Notes: generated from the sequence alone by a model not told the origin. A stretch of DNA of 64,000 nt from Photobacterium angustum (GCF_002954615.1 NZ_MSCJ01000003.1:372001-436000); one strand, 5' to 3'. Counted from the stretch's first letter, positions 38,054 to 51,545 are shown. Program-made: numbers and translations.

Positions 38054-38671
38054 ATGAAACAATACGGCTTTTATATTGATTCAAGTAAGTGCACCGGTTG
38101 TAAAACGTGTCAGCTTGCTTGTAAAGACAACAAAGATTTAGATGTTGGGGCTAACTTCCGTCGTGTATACGAATATGCGGGTGGTAACTGGGTAAAAGAT
38201 AACGGCACTTGGCGTCAAGACGTGTTTTCTTACTATGTATCGATGGCGTGTAATCACTGTACTAAACCTGCTTGTACCAAAGTTTGTCCAAGCGGCGCGA
38301 TGCACAAGCGTAAAGAAGACGGCTTTGTGGTTGTCGATACTGAAAAATGTATCGGTTGTCAGTACTGTGGCATGGCATGTCCGTACGGCGCACCACAATA
38401 CAATGCTGAAAAAGGTCACATGACCAAATGTGATGGTTGTTATGAGCGAGTTGGTCAAGGGCTACAGCCTATTTGTGTCGATTCTTGTCCACTTCGTGCA
38501 TTGGAGTTTGGCCCTATTGCAGAGCTACGCGCCAAATACGGCAGTCATGCAGAAGTGGCACCGCTACCAAAAGCATCACTAACGCAACCAAACATCATCA
38601 TTAAACCGAACCGCCATGCGCGTCCTTGTGGAGACACCACAGGTCACTTGGCTAACCCGAAGGAAGTGTAA
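38054..38671 (+). CDS. dmsB: DMSO reductase iron-sulphur subunit DmsB
   Basis: 205 residues with four ferredoxin-type Cys groups (CTGCKTCQLAC, CNHCTKPACTKVCP, CIGCQYCGMACPYG, CDGCYERV with a later CVDSCP). It carries electrons from the DmsC membrane anchor to DmsA. It starts 9 bp after dmsA and is followed at once by dmsC. Confidence 0.96.
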   Translation: MKQYGFYIDSSKCTGCKTCQLACKDNKDLDVGANFRRVYEYAGGNWVKDNGTWRQDVFSYYVSMACNHCTKPACTKVCPSGAMHKRKEDGFVVVDTEKCIGCQYCGMACPYGAPQYNAEKGHMTKCDGCYERVGQGLQPICVDSCPLRALEFGPIAELRAKYGSHAEVAPLPKASLTQPNIIIKPNRHARPCGDTTGHLANPKEV

Positions 38672-38672
38672 T

Positions 38673-39518
38673 ATGGCATGGCATGAATGGCCGCTTATCG
38701 TCTTTACGGTATTGGCACAAACATCGGTAGGTGCATTTTTAGTGTTAGCCACCATGATGTTAACAAAGCAACTGTCACTCGCTGCAGAAAAGCGTCTTCA
38801 TAAAGCGATGTTCGGTTTATGGGCAATAATGGGATTGGGTTTCCTTGCATCGATTATGCACCTTGGTAGTCCACTACGCGCAATGAATGCGTTGAATATG
38901 CTGGGTAGCTCTTGGTTATCAAATGAAATTGCAACGGGTAGTGCCTTCTTCGCTTTAGGTGGCATGTTCTGGTTATTGTCGGTATTAAACGTTGGCAGTG
39001 TAGCAATCCGCAAAGCCCTGATGATCGGCGCAATGCTGGTGGGCGTTGCCTTTATGTATGCGATGACCATGGTATATATGATTGATACTGTGCCAACGTG
39101 GTACACACCGCTAACGCCAGCAGCATTTATGATCACTATGCTGATCAGCGGTACAGCATTGGCACAACTACTGTTATCAGTGGCAAAACATGACAGCACA
39201 GTAGCGAACAAGCTACTACCTGTTATGGGGCTGGTGGGGATGTTCGCGGTAGTGGTAGTTGTGATGTTGCTTTCATCGCACCTTGCAAGTATTGAAACCA
39301 GTGTGACGACAGCATTAGCGGTAGTGCCACAGCACACAAGCTTGCAGATCGCTCGTATTGTCTTAATCGTTACTGCGATGTTGCTGTGGTTATTACCTGT
39401 AGTTCAGCGTAAAAACGTAACGGTATTACCAATGGCTATGGCATTTACCATGATTGTGGTAGCAGAGCTAATCGGTCGTGGCTTCTTCTATGGCATGCAC
39501 TTAAGCGCTGGTATGTAA
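38673..39518 (+). CDS. dmsC: DMSO reductase membrane anchor DmsC
   Basis: 281 residues with about eight hydrophobic helices. The start MAWHEWPLIVFTVLAQTSVG and the GSPLRAMNALNMLGSSWLS-like segment are typical of DmsC, which oxidises menaquinol. The frame is open from 38616, but ATG 38673, after AGGAAG (38661-38666), is the right start. Last gene of the operon; a terminator follows. Confidence 0.94.
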   Translation: MAWHEWPLIVFTVLAQTSVGAFLVLATMMLTKQLSLAAEKRLHKAMFGLWAIMGLGFLASIMHLGSPLRAMNALNMLGSSWLSNEIATGSAFFALGGMFWLLSVLNVGSVAIRKALMIGAMLVGVAFMYAMTMVYMIDTVPTWYTPLTPAAFMITMLISGTALAQLLLSVAKHDSTVANKLLPVMGLVGMFAVVVVVMLLSSHLASIETSVTTALAVVPQHTSLQIARIVLIVTAMLLWLLPVVQRKNVTVLPMAMAFTMIVVAELIGRGFFYGMHLSAGM

Positions 39519-39554
39519 TACGCTGCCATATAAGCGAAATATTGATGAAGAATA

Positions 39555-39590
39555 AAATGGATAGGGGCGTGAGTTCCTATTCATTTTTTA
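39555..39590 (+). terminator. Intrinsic terminator after dmsC
   Basis: Stem AAATGGATAGG with CCTATTCATTT (one mismatch) followed by a T run. Confidence 0.8.
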
Positions 39591-39617
39591 TTTTGGATTA
39601 TAGAAAAGTATCACGCT

Positions 39618-39659
39618 GCTATGAGCTATGAGCTATGAGCTATGAGCTATGAGCTATGG
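39618..39659. repeat. Heptanucleotide tandem repeat, six copies
   Basis: Five perfect copies of GCTATGA and a sixth ending in G. The repeat runs into the stop codon of the minus-strand MORN gene (39654-39656). Because that stop is read before the repeat, copy-number change should not alter that protein. Confidence 0.9.
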
Positions 39660-40310
39660 CTTATTGCTGTCAATTAATTCATCGTTCTTATAACGTAATC
39701 GACCAATTTGATCGCCTTGCTTATTGTATATTTTTACCACCCCATTTTTTTTGCCATCAACATAATATTCTTCAACCTTTAACTGCCCATTTCTAAAGTA
39801 ACTTTTCGTAGTTCCGTTTAGTTTGCCTCTACGATAATTTTCTTCAAATTCCAGTGTACCGTCATCATAGTAGCCTTTTAAACTTCCCCGAGGTTTGCCA
39901 TTAACATAGTTTTCTTCAAGTTTGATCCCGCCATGTTCGTAGTAAGCTTTTAACAGCCCATGCGTTTGCCCATTAAGATAGTTTTCTTCGTATTTTAAGG
40001 CACCACTTTTATAATAAATTTTGCTGGGTCCTTGTGGATAGCCGTTACGAAAATAGCCAACAAGCTGAAGCGCTCCATTGTCGTAATAGCTTTTAACCAT
40101 GCCCTCGGGTTTGCCATTTTTAAAATAGCCTTCAGTTCTTAACACGCCATTTTTGTAAAAGCCTTTTCGTAGCCCTTCGAGCTTACCGTTTACATAGTTA
40201 TCTAGGCTTCTTAGTTCACCTGTGGGGTAGTATGTTTTGTGAATAGCGGCAAAAGATACAATTGGAACAACCAGTAATAACGTTGTGAGCAAGGCTATTA
40301 TTTTTTTCAT
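39654..40310 (-). CDS. Exported MORN-repeat (MORN_2) protein
   Basis: 218 residues: a signal peptide (MKKIIALLTTLLLVVPIVSF) and about eight ~24-residue repeats of the form YY-NG-L--EENY-NGK--G. Such beta-strand repeats occur in proteins often labelled YwqK-family antitoxins, a name that rests on weak evidence. There is no toxin-like neighbour here. Role unknown; a cell-surface or periplasmic scaffold is possible. Confidence 0.85.
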   Translation of the reverse strand: MKKIIALLTTLLLVVPIVSFAAIHKTYYPTGELRSLDNYVNGKLEGLRKGFYKNGVLRTEGYFKNGKPEGMVKSYYDNGALQLVGYFRNGYPQGPSKIYYKSGALKYEENYLNGQTHGLLKAYYEHGGIKLEENYVNGKPRGSLKGYYDDGTLEFEENYRRGKLNGTTKSYFRNGQLKVEEYYVDGKKNGVVKIYNKQGDQIGRLRYKNDELIDSNKP

Positions 40311-40820
40311 CTTGTCACTCTACTTAATCCACTATGATTAGAGAATTATAGGTTTAGCTTTGTTTCGTCGGAGCATCATCAGTGAGAGTTGAAGACAAAA
40401 TTTGTCTAGATCTTACTTTCGTACCACCATGTACGCTGAATTTTTTAAATTGAAATAGGGGATTAAGTGCTAAAGTTTTTTTACTTTTTTAAAATATATT
40501 TATGAATTTATATTTTTTAAAATTAGTAGAGATATTATTTACAGGTGAAAATGTAGATATGATACTGATTGATTTTTCTATTCTATACGATTAAAGATTT
40601 ATTAAGATAATATTATCTTTAATTTAAATGAAAAGAATAAAAAGCATGCATAAGCGAGCTTTTAGCTGTAATTATATACAATATGAAATTCATTATTCAT
40701 AATTTCAGACTGGTTGCAATCTAATCAAACTTAGGTGGGATAAGGTGTTTGATTTAATTTATGTGATCTAAGTTGCGTACCAGTCTATTTGAAATTAATT
40801 TTTAAAATTAAAACAAAAGG
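40311..40820. other. Gene-free AT-rich region
   Basis: 510 bp between two minus-strand genes. I see no ORF, structural RNA or clear regulatory site. Confidence 0.4.
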
Positions 40821-41057
40821 TTAACCTATCTGGATGGTTAGCTTGGTCATATCGGAAGCGTTAACGTAAATTGCGGTATCAGCATTACCATGGTTATTGT
40901 GACGTTCAAGTCTGAACCCATTTCTTATTGTAGGGTTTTCATTGATGAAAGTATTGAAAGCTTCGATACTGGTCGTTGAGTCTATTATAGAATCAATTTC
41001 TCGATGGTTTGTTCCTTGTTGAATAATACCTGTTATCTTAAACTCACGAATTTCCAT
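40821..41057 (-). CDS. Hypothetical protein, 78 residues
   Basis: Not recognised. AAGGA lies just before the ATG on the minus strand, which supports a real gene. No signal peptide; mixed charge with a beta-like start (MEIREFKITGII) and end (TKLTIQIG). It stands alone between the MORN protein gene and the AttH-like operon. Confidence 0.55.
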   Translation of the reverse strand: MEIREFKITGIIQQGTNHREIDSIIDSTTSIEAFNTFINENPTIRNGFRLERHNNHGNADTAIYVNASDMTKLTIQIG

Positions 41058-41243
41058 TATAAATCCTTAATAGATTTTAGAATTAATTCTTATTTTACAG
41101 TTATTATATTATTTATATCTGATAATAGAAATATCAAAGAATAATGAAAGCGATCTAGATCTAATATTTAGGTAATATAATGATATATACTTCTAATATT
41201 AACTCATCGTATTGACTAAATGTTGATACAGTTCACCTTTTAA

Positions 41244-42347
41244 CTAATACCCCGTTAGCTCCATGTAGCCTTCAGCACGATGCGAGCCTTTAATAATGAT
41301 AGGTCCTTCCCAATAGGGAATGGTTAAAGGCATTTTTGCATTTGGATTAAGTGCTGATAAAACGAGATCGATCTTTTGGCTTGGTATTGCGAGTTGCCAT
41401 TCTGTTGGGTAGGAGCGATCATTAATCTCTGTATATGCACGAGGACGTAAACGTATATCTTCTGAATCAATGATGGCGTTCTCACCATTACGGCGCATTA
41501 TTTTAGCATGTTGGTAGCTAGCTTTACCTGTATTGGAGTCTCGGAGTTGGAAAACAATCAGGCTTTCACTATTGGATAACCTTATAGCAAACCAGTCCCA
41601 GCCTTGTTGAGAATCAAGTAGGAACTGAGAGCTCCACTCTCTATCAATCCAGCCCGTTCCTGATACCTGATGTTGCTTACCATCAATAGTCACTTCGCCT
41701 GTTACTTTGATAAAAGGCTGGCTGTAGTAATATGACGCGACTTTTCCATCTTGGCTTTTGGTGCTAAATCCATTGTCTCCTTGCTTATGATAAGGAGCAT
41801 CGGTTGTTAAGGTTAAAGAATATCCGAAGCGCTTATCCTTAACGTTGAGTGTTGCTGGAAACAGATCCTTGGTTGAAGAAAGCCACTGCCAATCGTCAAG
41901 ATAGGCTCTAAATGGTTGTGATTCTATACCAGCTAAAGCGGGTTGATCCCGGGACCATTTTTCAGCTGCCAAATGTTGATCTGTTGTCGTCACCGCACTG
42001 TGCGCCATATAGATCTGTTTACTTTGCCAAGTGTTCGCTGCTTGATGAGCGTGAGCGGATGGAGGAGACGTCGCAAAGCGAAATTGTGTCCATTGAATGC
42101 CTAACGCTTGTCCCTCATCGTCGATTAAATTTGCGGTCAAGTACCACCATTCATGACGAAATTCATTATGCGCTCTATGATCGTCAGGAAAGACAATATC
42201 AACGCCTTTTTTAACCTTTGCAAATGCCGTTTGCGCTTCATCACTGGCAGTTGGACTTAATATCACTCCCATGCTTTTTGTCGATTGTTTATCGCAGCCA
42301 ATTAACAATATAAAAACCAAGCTATAGAACAAATACATGCGTTTCAT
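41244..42347 (-). CDS. AttH/CrtC-like lipoprotein
   Basis: 367 residues. The lipobox (LLIGC near residue 18) marks it as a lipoprotein. The EFRHEWWYLTANL block, then WTQFRFA, and GWDWFAIRL identify the lipocalin-like AttH/hydroxyneurosporene-synthase-like family. Such proteins sit next to FtsX-type ABC permeases in many marine bacteria, as here. The transported or bound substrate is unknown; a lipid is a guess. It follows the permease with the start touching the permease stop. Confidence 0.82.
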   Translation of the reverse strand: MKRMYLFYSLVFILLIGCDKQSTKSMGVILSPTASDEAQTAFAKVKKGVDIVFPDDHRAHNEFRHEWWYLTANLIDDEGQALGIQWTQFRFATSPPSAHAHQAANTWQSKQIYMAHSAVTTTDQHLAAEKWSRDQPALAGIESQPFRAYLDDWQWLSSTKDLFPATLNVKDKRFGYSLTLTTDAPYHKQGDNGFSTKSQDGKVASYYYSQPFIKVTGEVTIDGKQHQVSGTGWIDREWSSQFLLDSQQGWDWFAIRLSNSESLIVFQLRDSNTGKASYQHAKIMRRNGENAIIDSEDIRLRPRAYTEINDRSYPTEWQLAIPSQKIDLVLSALNPNAKMPLTIPYWEGPIIIKGSHRAEGYMELTGY

Positions 42348-44857
42348 TACATGACCTCACTTTGTAAACTGGAGACCATTGGCTGACTCACTAGCCGCCA
42401 AAGTGGAAGTAAGGTGGCGATGACGGCAATAAGAATCGTCATTACTGCAATACTTAACGCATCTTCCCAACGCCATAGATAATGCAAACTCCATCCAAAG
42501 GCTCTTAATGTCACAATGTCAGTCAGCACATATCCCACCAACGCCCCCAGAGGTAATGCAATCAACAAAGTGAACGTCACCAGTGCGACGATTTGTCCGG
42601 TTGTCATATACATCAATTTTCTTCGACTTATTCCAAGGGCATAAAGGCGAGCAATTGACGCTTTACGTGCTTCAAGCAACATAAAGCAAGAACTAAACAG
42701 TCCTATTACCGCGACCATCAAGGTCACACCATTTAATGCGCGAGTGATAGCGAATGTTTGAGAAAAGATATTCAATGCAATGGTTTTTATTTGTGATTGT
42801 TCATAGAGCTGACTAGGGTGCAAATTGAGTTGTTTTTCTAACTGCTTTAAAACCACCTCATGCTCGCCAGAGACTTTTACGCCAAGGCTGGTCGGTGTAT
42901 CGGTAAATCCTTTTTTTTGCCATAGCTGAGGAGAAATAAGTACTTCTCCATTCGGTGAGCCATAGTCATAAAAAATCGCCCCGACACGTAAAATGGGTTG
43001 TTGAAATGCTTCCAGTTTCAATTCACTGCCCAGAGACAGCCCAAGCTTGATGGCGGTTGGCTCACTGATAGCGGCAACCTTATTTGCGTAAAATTGTTGC
43101 CAAAAATTAGGTATCGCCGCTTTCAGTTGCAGTGTTTGCGCTAATGAATCTTCGTCCTTGGTTCCTAGTATAATAGGTAAGCCCTGTAGGTGTTCATTGA
43201 CGTAATATTGCCTATAAACTTTTTCAATATTATCAATATGTTCAAGTGAACCATCAAGTTGTGCTAATTCGGCTTGAGTCGGGCTAATGTAAATATCGGC
43301 ATGAAGCTTTTGTTCTAGCCATCGTTTTAAAGTGGACTCAAAACTGCCCACTAAAGTATTCATACCTATATTGGCAGTAACGGCTAATAGTAAAGCCATC
43401 ATGGCTAATGATAATGGAGAGATCAGCTCACGAAGTTCAGCAAAGAGATAGTTGAGTAATCCTGGGGATGTTTTCCTTTCACTTAACCTCGCCAACGTTA
43501 GTAGAGACTTAGGAAGATATAAAGGTATCGAAATCACTAAGATCCCTAGCCAAAACATAGTGAAACGATGGTGTTCGGTGAACCACATTCCAAGTAACGA
43601 TAGGGTCGTGAGAGCGACACCATATAAAAAGAGAGTGTTTTCATTCGATGGTGACGGTGCTTGGTAAAAGCCTCCATGAGAAGATAACGGCTGGTGAACA
43701 CGTTGGTTAAAGTGCTGCCAACAAGCGGCTAATGTGGCAATGAGCGTCAGGAGTAAAGCTTGAGCCCACCACTGCCACTGCCACGTATCAGGAAGAAGCG
43801 TTGCGCCATAGAGTTGCTCTAGCGTCAGTGCCACAGTCGGGTGCAACCAATGGCTGAGTTGAATACCCAATATAAAGCCAAGTGTTGCTCCAATAAGTAC
43901 TAAAAACGTTAACTCTATAAATAACGCCATAATCACGTTTGATGGCGTTAGTCCTGCTTGTTGGATTTGAACGAGCAGTCGATTACGTTTCAGTAAGCTA
44001 TACCTTACACCGTTGTAGGCAATGAACAGACCAACTAAAAATGCGAGCAGACTCATTGCCGTTAAGTTGAGATGAAAACTATCGGTAAGCGAACGAAGAT
44101 CTGCACTTTGATTATTACTGACCCACTTTGCTCGTTTATTCAAAAGTTGAATCCATTTATCTTTTTGAGTTACCGCGCTCTCAAAAACGGCAATATAACT
44201 TAACTGTTCAGGCTTATTGAGTAACTGTTGAGCAAAACTAATATCAGTTAATAGGCGATTACCAAGCTGCCACTCATCAGGTAAAGGGATCACCTGTGTT
44301 TTTATGTCATTAAGTATGAGCTCTGGTTTACTCCCCATACGCACGAATTGGGATTGGCTCATTAAAATAATCGGCTTACCCATTAATAGTTCCGCAATAG
44401 GAAGACCATCATTAAAAATTGAAACCTCTCGCGTATTGGTAGCGGTACTTTGATTACGCTCTATTGAGGAAATCGCTGCAATAAGATCGCTCCCCTGAAC
44501 CGATAAACTACGCCCCTTTGAATCGCTAACTCGCCCTTCAATTACTGGCAGTGAATCGCTAAGTCCATGTTGCCTTAATAAGAAGTACAAAGATTGGGAA
44601 AGATAACGTTGACCTGATAACGGTAAAATAAGGTTAGTCGCTTGCGCACTTAGCTGCTCTGTTGATTCTGCATAACTACGTTTGGCATTAAGATTAATCG
44701 CTTGGACGGCGACGAATAAGGTTACAGCGAGCACAATACCGATAACAATGGCCGCAGCCTGAAGTGGCGCTTGCCGATAGTGAGCACGAAATAAATGTAA
44801 TACCACGCGAATATGGCGAATATGGCGAATATTAAATCGTTGCATAGTACGGCTCAT
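42347..44857 (-). CDS. FtsX-like ABC transporter permease
   Basis: 836 residues with an N-terminal TM helix, a large periplasmic part, and two sets of FtsX-type helices (around 265-390 and 490-520, then 690-830), as in duplicated MacB/LolC-like permeases. Near the N-terminus a 9-bp duplication repeats the residues RHI (44810-44833). It overlaps the ATPase gene by 26 bp if ATG 44857 is used; ATG 44845 is the alternative. With the ATPase and the AttH-like lipoprotein it forms a probable envelope lipid or lipoprotein system. Confidence 0.85.
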   Translation of the reverse strand: MSRTMQRFNIRHIRHIRVVLHLFRAHYRQAPLQAAAIVIGIVLAVTLFVAVQAINLNAKRSYAESTEQLSAQATNLILPLSGQRYLSQSLYFLLRQHGLSDSLPVIEGRVSDSKGRSLSVQGSDLIAAISSIERNQSTATNTREVSIFNDGLPIAELLMGKPIILMSQSQFVRMGSKPELILNDIKTQVIPLPDEWQLGNRLLTDISFAQQLLNKPEQLSYIAVFESAVTQKDKWIQLLNKRAKWVSNNQSADLRSLTDSFHLNLTAMSLLAFLVGLFIAYNGVRYSLLKRNRLLVQIQQAGLTPSNVIMALFIELTFLVLIGATLGFILGIQLSHWLHPTVALTLEQLYGATLLPDTWQWQWWAQALLLTLIATLAACWQHFNQRVHQPLSSHGGFYQAPSPSNENTLFLYGVALTTLSLLGMWFTEHHRFTMFWLGILVISIPLYLPKSLLTLARLSERKTSPGLLNYLFAELRELISPLSLAMMALLLAVTANIGMNTLVGSFESTLKRWLEQKLHADIYISPTQAELAQLDGSLEHIDNIEKVYRQYYVNEHLQGLPIILGTKDEDSLAQTLQLKAAIPNFWQQFYANKVAAISEPTAIKLGLSLGSELKLEAFQQPILRVGAIFYDYGSPNGEVLISPQLWQKKGFTDTPTSLGVKVSGEHEVVLKQLEKQLNLHPSQLYEQSQIKTIALNIFSQTFAITRALNGVTLMVAVIGLFSSCFMLLEARKASIARLYALGISRRKLMYMTTGQIVALVTFTLLIALPLGALVGYVLTDIVTLRAFGWSLHYLWRWEDALSIAVMTILIAVIATLLPLWRLVSQPMVSSLQSEVM

Positions 44858-45536
44858 CTTTGTTGTTGGATTTTATCAGCTGGCCATTTAATAAGTGGTA
44901 ATGAGTTTGCATGAAATCAGCGCACTCTTGACTGTGGGTCACTAGGATGAGCGCGGTATTACACTCTTCTATTAGCTCATTGAGTAAGCGCATGACTTCA
45001 ATGCCAGCATTGTGATCGAGATTCCCCGTTGGTTCATCTGCTAATAACAGCTGTGGTTTGTGTGCCAGTGCTCTCGCTATTGCAACACGTTGTTGCTGAC
45101 CTCCAGAGAGTGAAGAAACATGCCGATCGAGTAGCGATCTGATTTGAAGAACATCGACTAAATGATCACACCAGCTATCCCAAGGCTGTCGATTTAAAGA
45201 AAGGGGAAATGCAATGTTTTGCCTGACATTAAGTGGGGTTAGCAAATTAAATTGTTGGAATATAATCCCTAGCGTTTGAAAGCGGAAATGGCTCCATTGT
45301 TGATCGTTCCAAGACCCCGTATTTTCATTATTGAGCCATAACTCGCCATCAGTTAAAGGTTCAAAGCCTGCAATAATATTAAGAATCGTGCTTTTACCGC
45401 TGCCACTTGTCCCTGTTAAAGCAGCACTTTCGCCACGCGAAACTTGAAAATCAACATTATCTAATACGCGATGAGATTCTTTTCCATCGGCAAAAAATTT
45501 TGAGGCATTAATTAGAGAAACAAGCTTATCTTCCAT
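44832..45536 (-). CDS. ABC transporter ATPase, LolD/MacB type
   Basis: About 234 residues. Walker A GTSGSGKST, signature LSGGQQQR, Walker B LLLADEPTGNLD. The NLD ending is typical of LolD/MacB-type ATPases that work with FtsX permeases, matching the next gene. The frame opens at ATG 45548, but GGAGAAAG just before ATG 45536 decides the start. First gene of the three-gene operon. Confidence 0.9.
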   Translation of the reverse strand: MEDKLVSLINASKFFADGKESHRVLDNVDFQVSRGESAALTGTSGSGKSTILNIIAGFEPLTDGELWLNNENTGSWNDQQWSHFRFQTLGIIFQQFNLLTPLNVRQNIAFPLSLNRQPWDSWCDHLVDVLQIRSLLDRHVSSLSGGQQQRVAIARALAHKPQLLLADEPTGNLDHNAGIEVMRLLNELIEECNTALILVTHSQECADFMQTHYHLLNGQLIKSNNKDEPYYATI

Positions 45537-49019
<3,483 letters not shown>

Positions 49020-49026
49020 CCTTCAA

Positions 49027-49058
49027 GGGCTCACTCTGCGCTAGGGTGAGTCCTTTCT
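49027..49058 (+). terminator. Intrinsic terminator after the second chitinase gene
   Basis: Eight-pair stem (GGGCTCAC with GTGAGTCC, one G-T) followed by TTTCTT, 8 bp past the stop. Confidence 0.75.
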
Positions 49059-49133
49059 TAATAAACACCTTTTCATATTATTACAGTGCATATGTAGCTG
49101 TGATAGGGATAAATACATCTAATAACAATACTT

Positions 49134-49168
49134 AAAGGGCTTTGAAGATTAACTCAAAGCCCTTTTTA
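49134..49168. terminator. Hairpin between the convergent chitinase and phytase genes
   Basis: Stem AAAGGGCTTTGA with TCAAAGCCCTTT and T-rich/A-rich flanks; it can end transcripts from both sides. Confidence 0.75.
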
Positions 49169-49174
49169 TATTAA

Positions 49175-51286
49175 TTATTTATTCAATGCGTTGGCTATCT
49201 CACGCCAGTCTGCAATTTTGAAGTTTTGATTTTGATCGTCATATGAGGCATCAACGTTATAGCCATCTTGAACAAGGAATAATCCTTTAGGGAAACGTTC
49301 ACTAATAGTGGCAGAAACAGCATGAATACCATCGGTTTCACTTGCACCATCTAAGCCATTATCATCATCGGCGGTGAGCGCAAAGCTGCCTTTATATTCA
49401 TAGTTATTATCAAGATCGTAAACAGCATAAGTGTGGTTACCTTGACTTGAGACAATCAGATCATTCACTGTACCGTCGTTGTAAATTGTTAGCCCTTCCG
49501 CGTCTGCAACAATCTGTTTGCCATCTATTTCAATAATGAATTTTCCGTCAGTTGAACCTGCTTCATCTGCGGTAAATGCCCAAACCCCCGCATCTTCTTC
49601 ACCGACATAGAGAGTATCGGAGGTTGGATCAACGACACATCCTTCAGGTTGGCTACTTACTTGCAGGTTACGTACAAGTGCACCTTCAATGCCATTATCT
49701 GTAATATCTAAGCGCCATTGTTCAATGTTGCCACTCTTACCGTTAATGAACACATAGTTAGCGCCAGTAGATGATTGATAGGTACATAAACCGTACACTT
49801 CATTAAGTTCGGAGCGTAGTTGAGCCACTTCGTTGTGGGCATTATCACCAATAGCATTAAGCGCTACGATTGGTTCATTACCATCTGTAGCGGCTTGAAT
49901 TTTGTACAGGGCAATAGTATTAAATTCACGGTTGCTGGCAGCCGCAAGAGAATAAGTTTCGCCACTAGGTGTCGTTACAGCTTGGATGATATCGACATTG
50001 TTTGGTTCTCCTTCATCAAGGTATTGCAGCTCTGTACCATCAAGATCGTAAGCGACCAGTCCACCTTGTTTATTGGTACCAATAATCAAGCTTTTGTTAG
50101 GTTCTGCTTCGTTTAACCAAAATGCAGGATCATCTGCCGCATCACCATCATCATCGACAGGTGCTGTTTCGCCAACGACTTTCACCAAAGCAATACCCGT
50201 TGCTGCAAGGTTAGCTGAACTAAGTGCTTCATTAATTGGAGATTGAGCAAAAGAAGGGGCACTATTTAAGGTGCTATAACTTAGTTTTTCATACACTGGC
50301 TTATCGACTTCTGAGTTACCGACCCAAATCCCGTTATTGGCTACAGCAAGAGATTTAATCTCATCGACACCGTCTAGTTGGATGTTTGCTTTCAACGACC
50401 AGTCATCACGGTTATATAGCATCATACCTTTACCTTCATCACCCACAACGAGGTAGCCTTTACCGTCAGAAAGGTAGAGTAAATCTAATGCTTCAATTTC
50501 TTGCAAATTACCTAAAGGCGCAATGCTATCAACAATTTGACGAGAGTTTATATCTTCTGGATCGGCGCCGTATGCCCAAATACCTAAGTCTTGCTCTGCT
50601 ATATACAGCGTAGATGTTTCATCATCCACAATACATGCGCTGAGTTCACCGCCTACTTCCAGTTCACGAACCGCGATAGGCTGCGCATTGTCGTCAGCTA
50701 AAACACTTTTGATTTCACCATCTTGGTATTTCAGCTTGTATTGCACCGCCACCCCATCATCAGTCACGCCCGTTAAGAGCAATGCACCGTTAGTGGTGTT
50801 TTTATGTAAACAGACACCTTCAGCGGCATAATCTGTTGTAAGCGTGCCAATATCATTAAGGACAACACCGTTTTTATTGCTCACGCTATAAAAACCGATG
50901 CTGTTATCTTCTGGTAAAGCAACAGCGAGTAAATCAATACTGTCACCGTTATCGGCTTTAATACCGTAGCGTATATCTGCGCCAGTGACTTCAATGTTTT
51001 CTAAGCGTTCAACTTCATCGCCTGCTGGGTTATAGACCGCCAACCCATCACCTTCTAAGGTGACAAAAAGTAAGCTCTTTGTTTCATCTTCACTATTTAG
51101 CCAGTAAGCCCCATCACCAATATCGTCATAGCTTGTTTTTACTGTTGTTGATGTAGCGAGTGATTCGGTTGCTACCACATCAGATTTTGGTATTTCTGTT
51201 TCAACATAAACGGTTTTAGTTTTATCGCTATTACATCCTGTTAGCAGTGATAAAGCGATGATTGAGCTTAATAATGAACGACGCAT
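49175..51286 (-). CDS. Dual-domain beta-propeller phytase, lipoprotein
   Basis: 703 residues. A lipobox (LLTGC near residue 18) marks a lipoprotein. The C-terminal half (~370-700) is a full beta-propeller phytase: DDPAFWLNEAEPNKSLIIGT, GGLVAYDLDG, QPEGCVVD, ASSQGN-like VSSQGNHTYAVYDL and LFLVQDGYN. The N-terminal half repeats the fold less well (DGAYWLNSEDETKSLLFVT, DGLAVYNPAGD), as in known dual-domain phytases where it supports the active domain. The enzyme needs calcium and releases phosphate from phytate. GGAGAGGAAAA precedes the ATG. Confidence 0.9.
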   Translation of the reverse strand: MRRSLLSSIIALSLLTGCNSDKTKTVYVETEIPKSDVVATESLATSTTVKTSYDDIGDGAYWLNSEDETKSLLFVTLEGDGLAVYNPAGDEVERLENIEVTGADIRYGIKADNGDSIDLLAVALPEDNSIGFYSVSNKNGVVLNDIGTLTTDYAAEGVCLHKNTTNGALLLTGVTDDGVAVQYKLKYQDGEIKSVLADDNAQPIAVRELEVGGELSACIVDDETSTLYIAEQDLGIWAYGADPEDINSRQIVDSIAPLGNLQEIEALDLLYLSDGKGYLVVGDEGKGMMLYNRDDWSLKANIQLDGVDEIKSLAVANNGIWVGNSEVDKPVYEKLSYSTLNSAPSFAQSPINEALSSANLAATGIALVKVVGETAPVDDDGDAADDPAFWLNEAEPNKSLIIGTNKQGGLVAYDLDGTELQYLDEGEPNNVDIIQAVTTPSGETYSLAAASNREFNTIALYKIQAATDGNEPIVALNAIGDNAHNEVAQLRSELNEVYGLCTYQSSTGANYVFINGKSGNIEQWRLDITDNGIEGALVRNLQVSSQPEGCVVDPTSDTLYVGEEDAGVWAFTADEAGSTDGKFIIEIDGKQIVADAEGLTIYNDGTVNDLIVSSQGNHTYAVYDLDNNYEYKGSFALTADDDNGLDGASETDGIHAVSATISERFPKGLFLVQDGYNVDASYDDQNQNFKIADWREIANALNK

Positions 51287-51545
51287 TTTTCCTCTCCATG
51301 TGTGTAAGTCAGGAGGGAAGCTAAGCCAGTATTATTACATAAAAGTGACTGTTAATTTTCTTTGTTTATTAATATCAATGGTTTATATGTTTTTTTGTTA
51401 AGGCGTGAGCTGTTTGGACTAGAAGCAATGTCAGGCTATTTCTCAATATTAATATCAATAGGCTGTCATATTTGTATGGGAGGATAGATCACTTGAGCTT
51501 TTCGGACTTTTCTCATTACAACAACTAAAAAAGACATTGATTACT

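Noticed and set aside
38138..38458. Antisense open frame inside dmsB
   Set aside because: Shadow frame of a conserved iron-sulphur gene; no independent support.
44810..44833. 9-bp tandem duplication at the start of the FtsX-like permease gene
   Set aside because: In frame, adding only three residues; recorded as a curiosity in the gene entry, not as a system.
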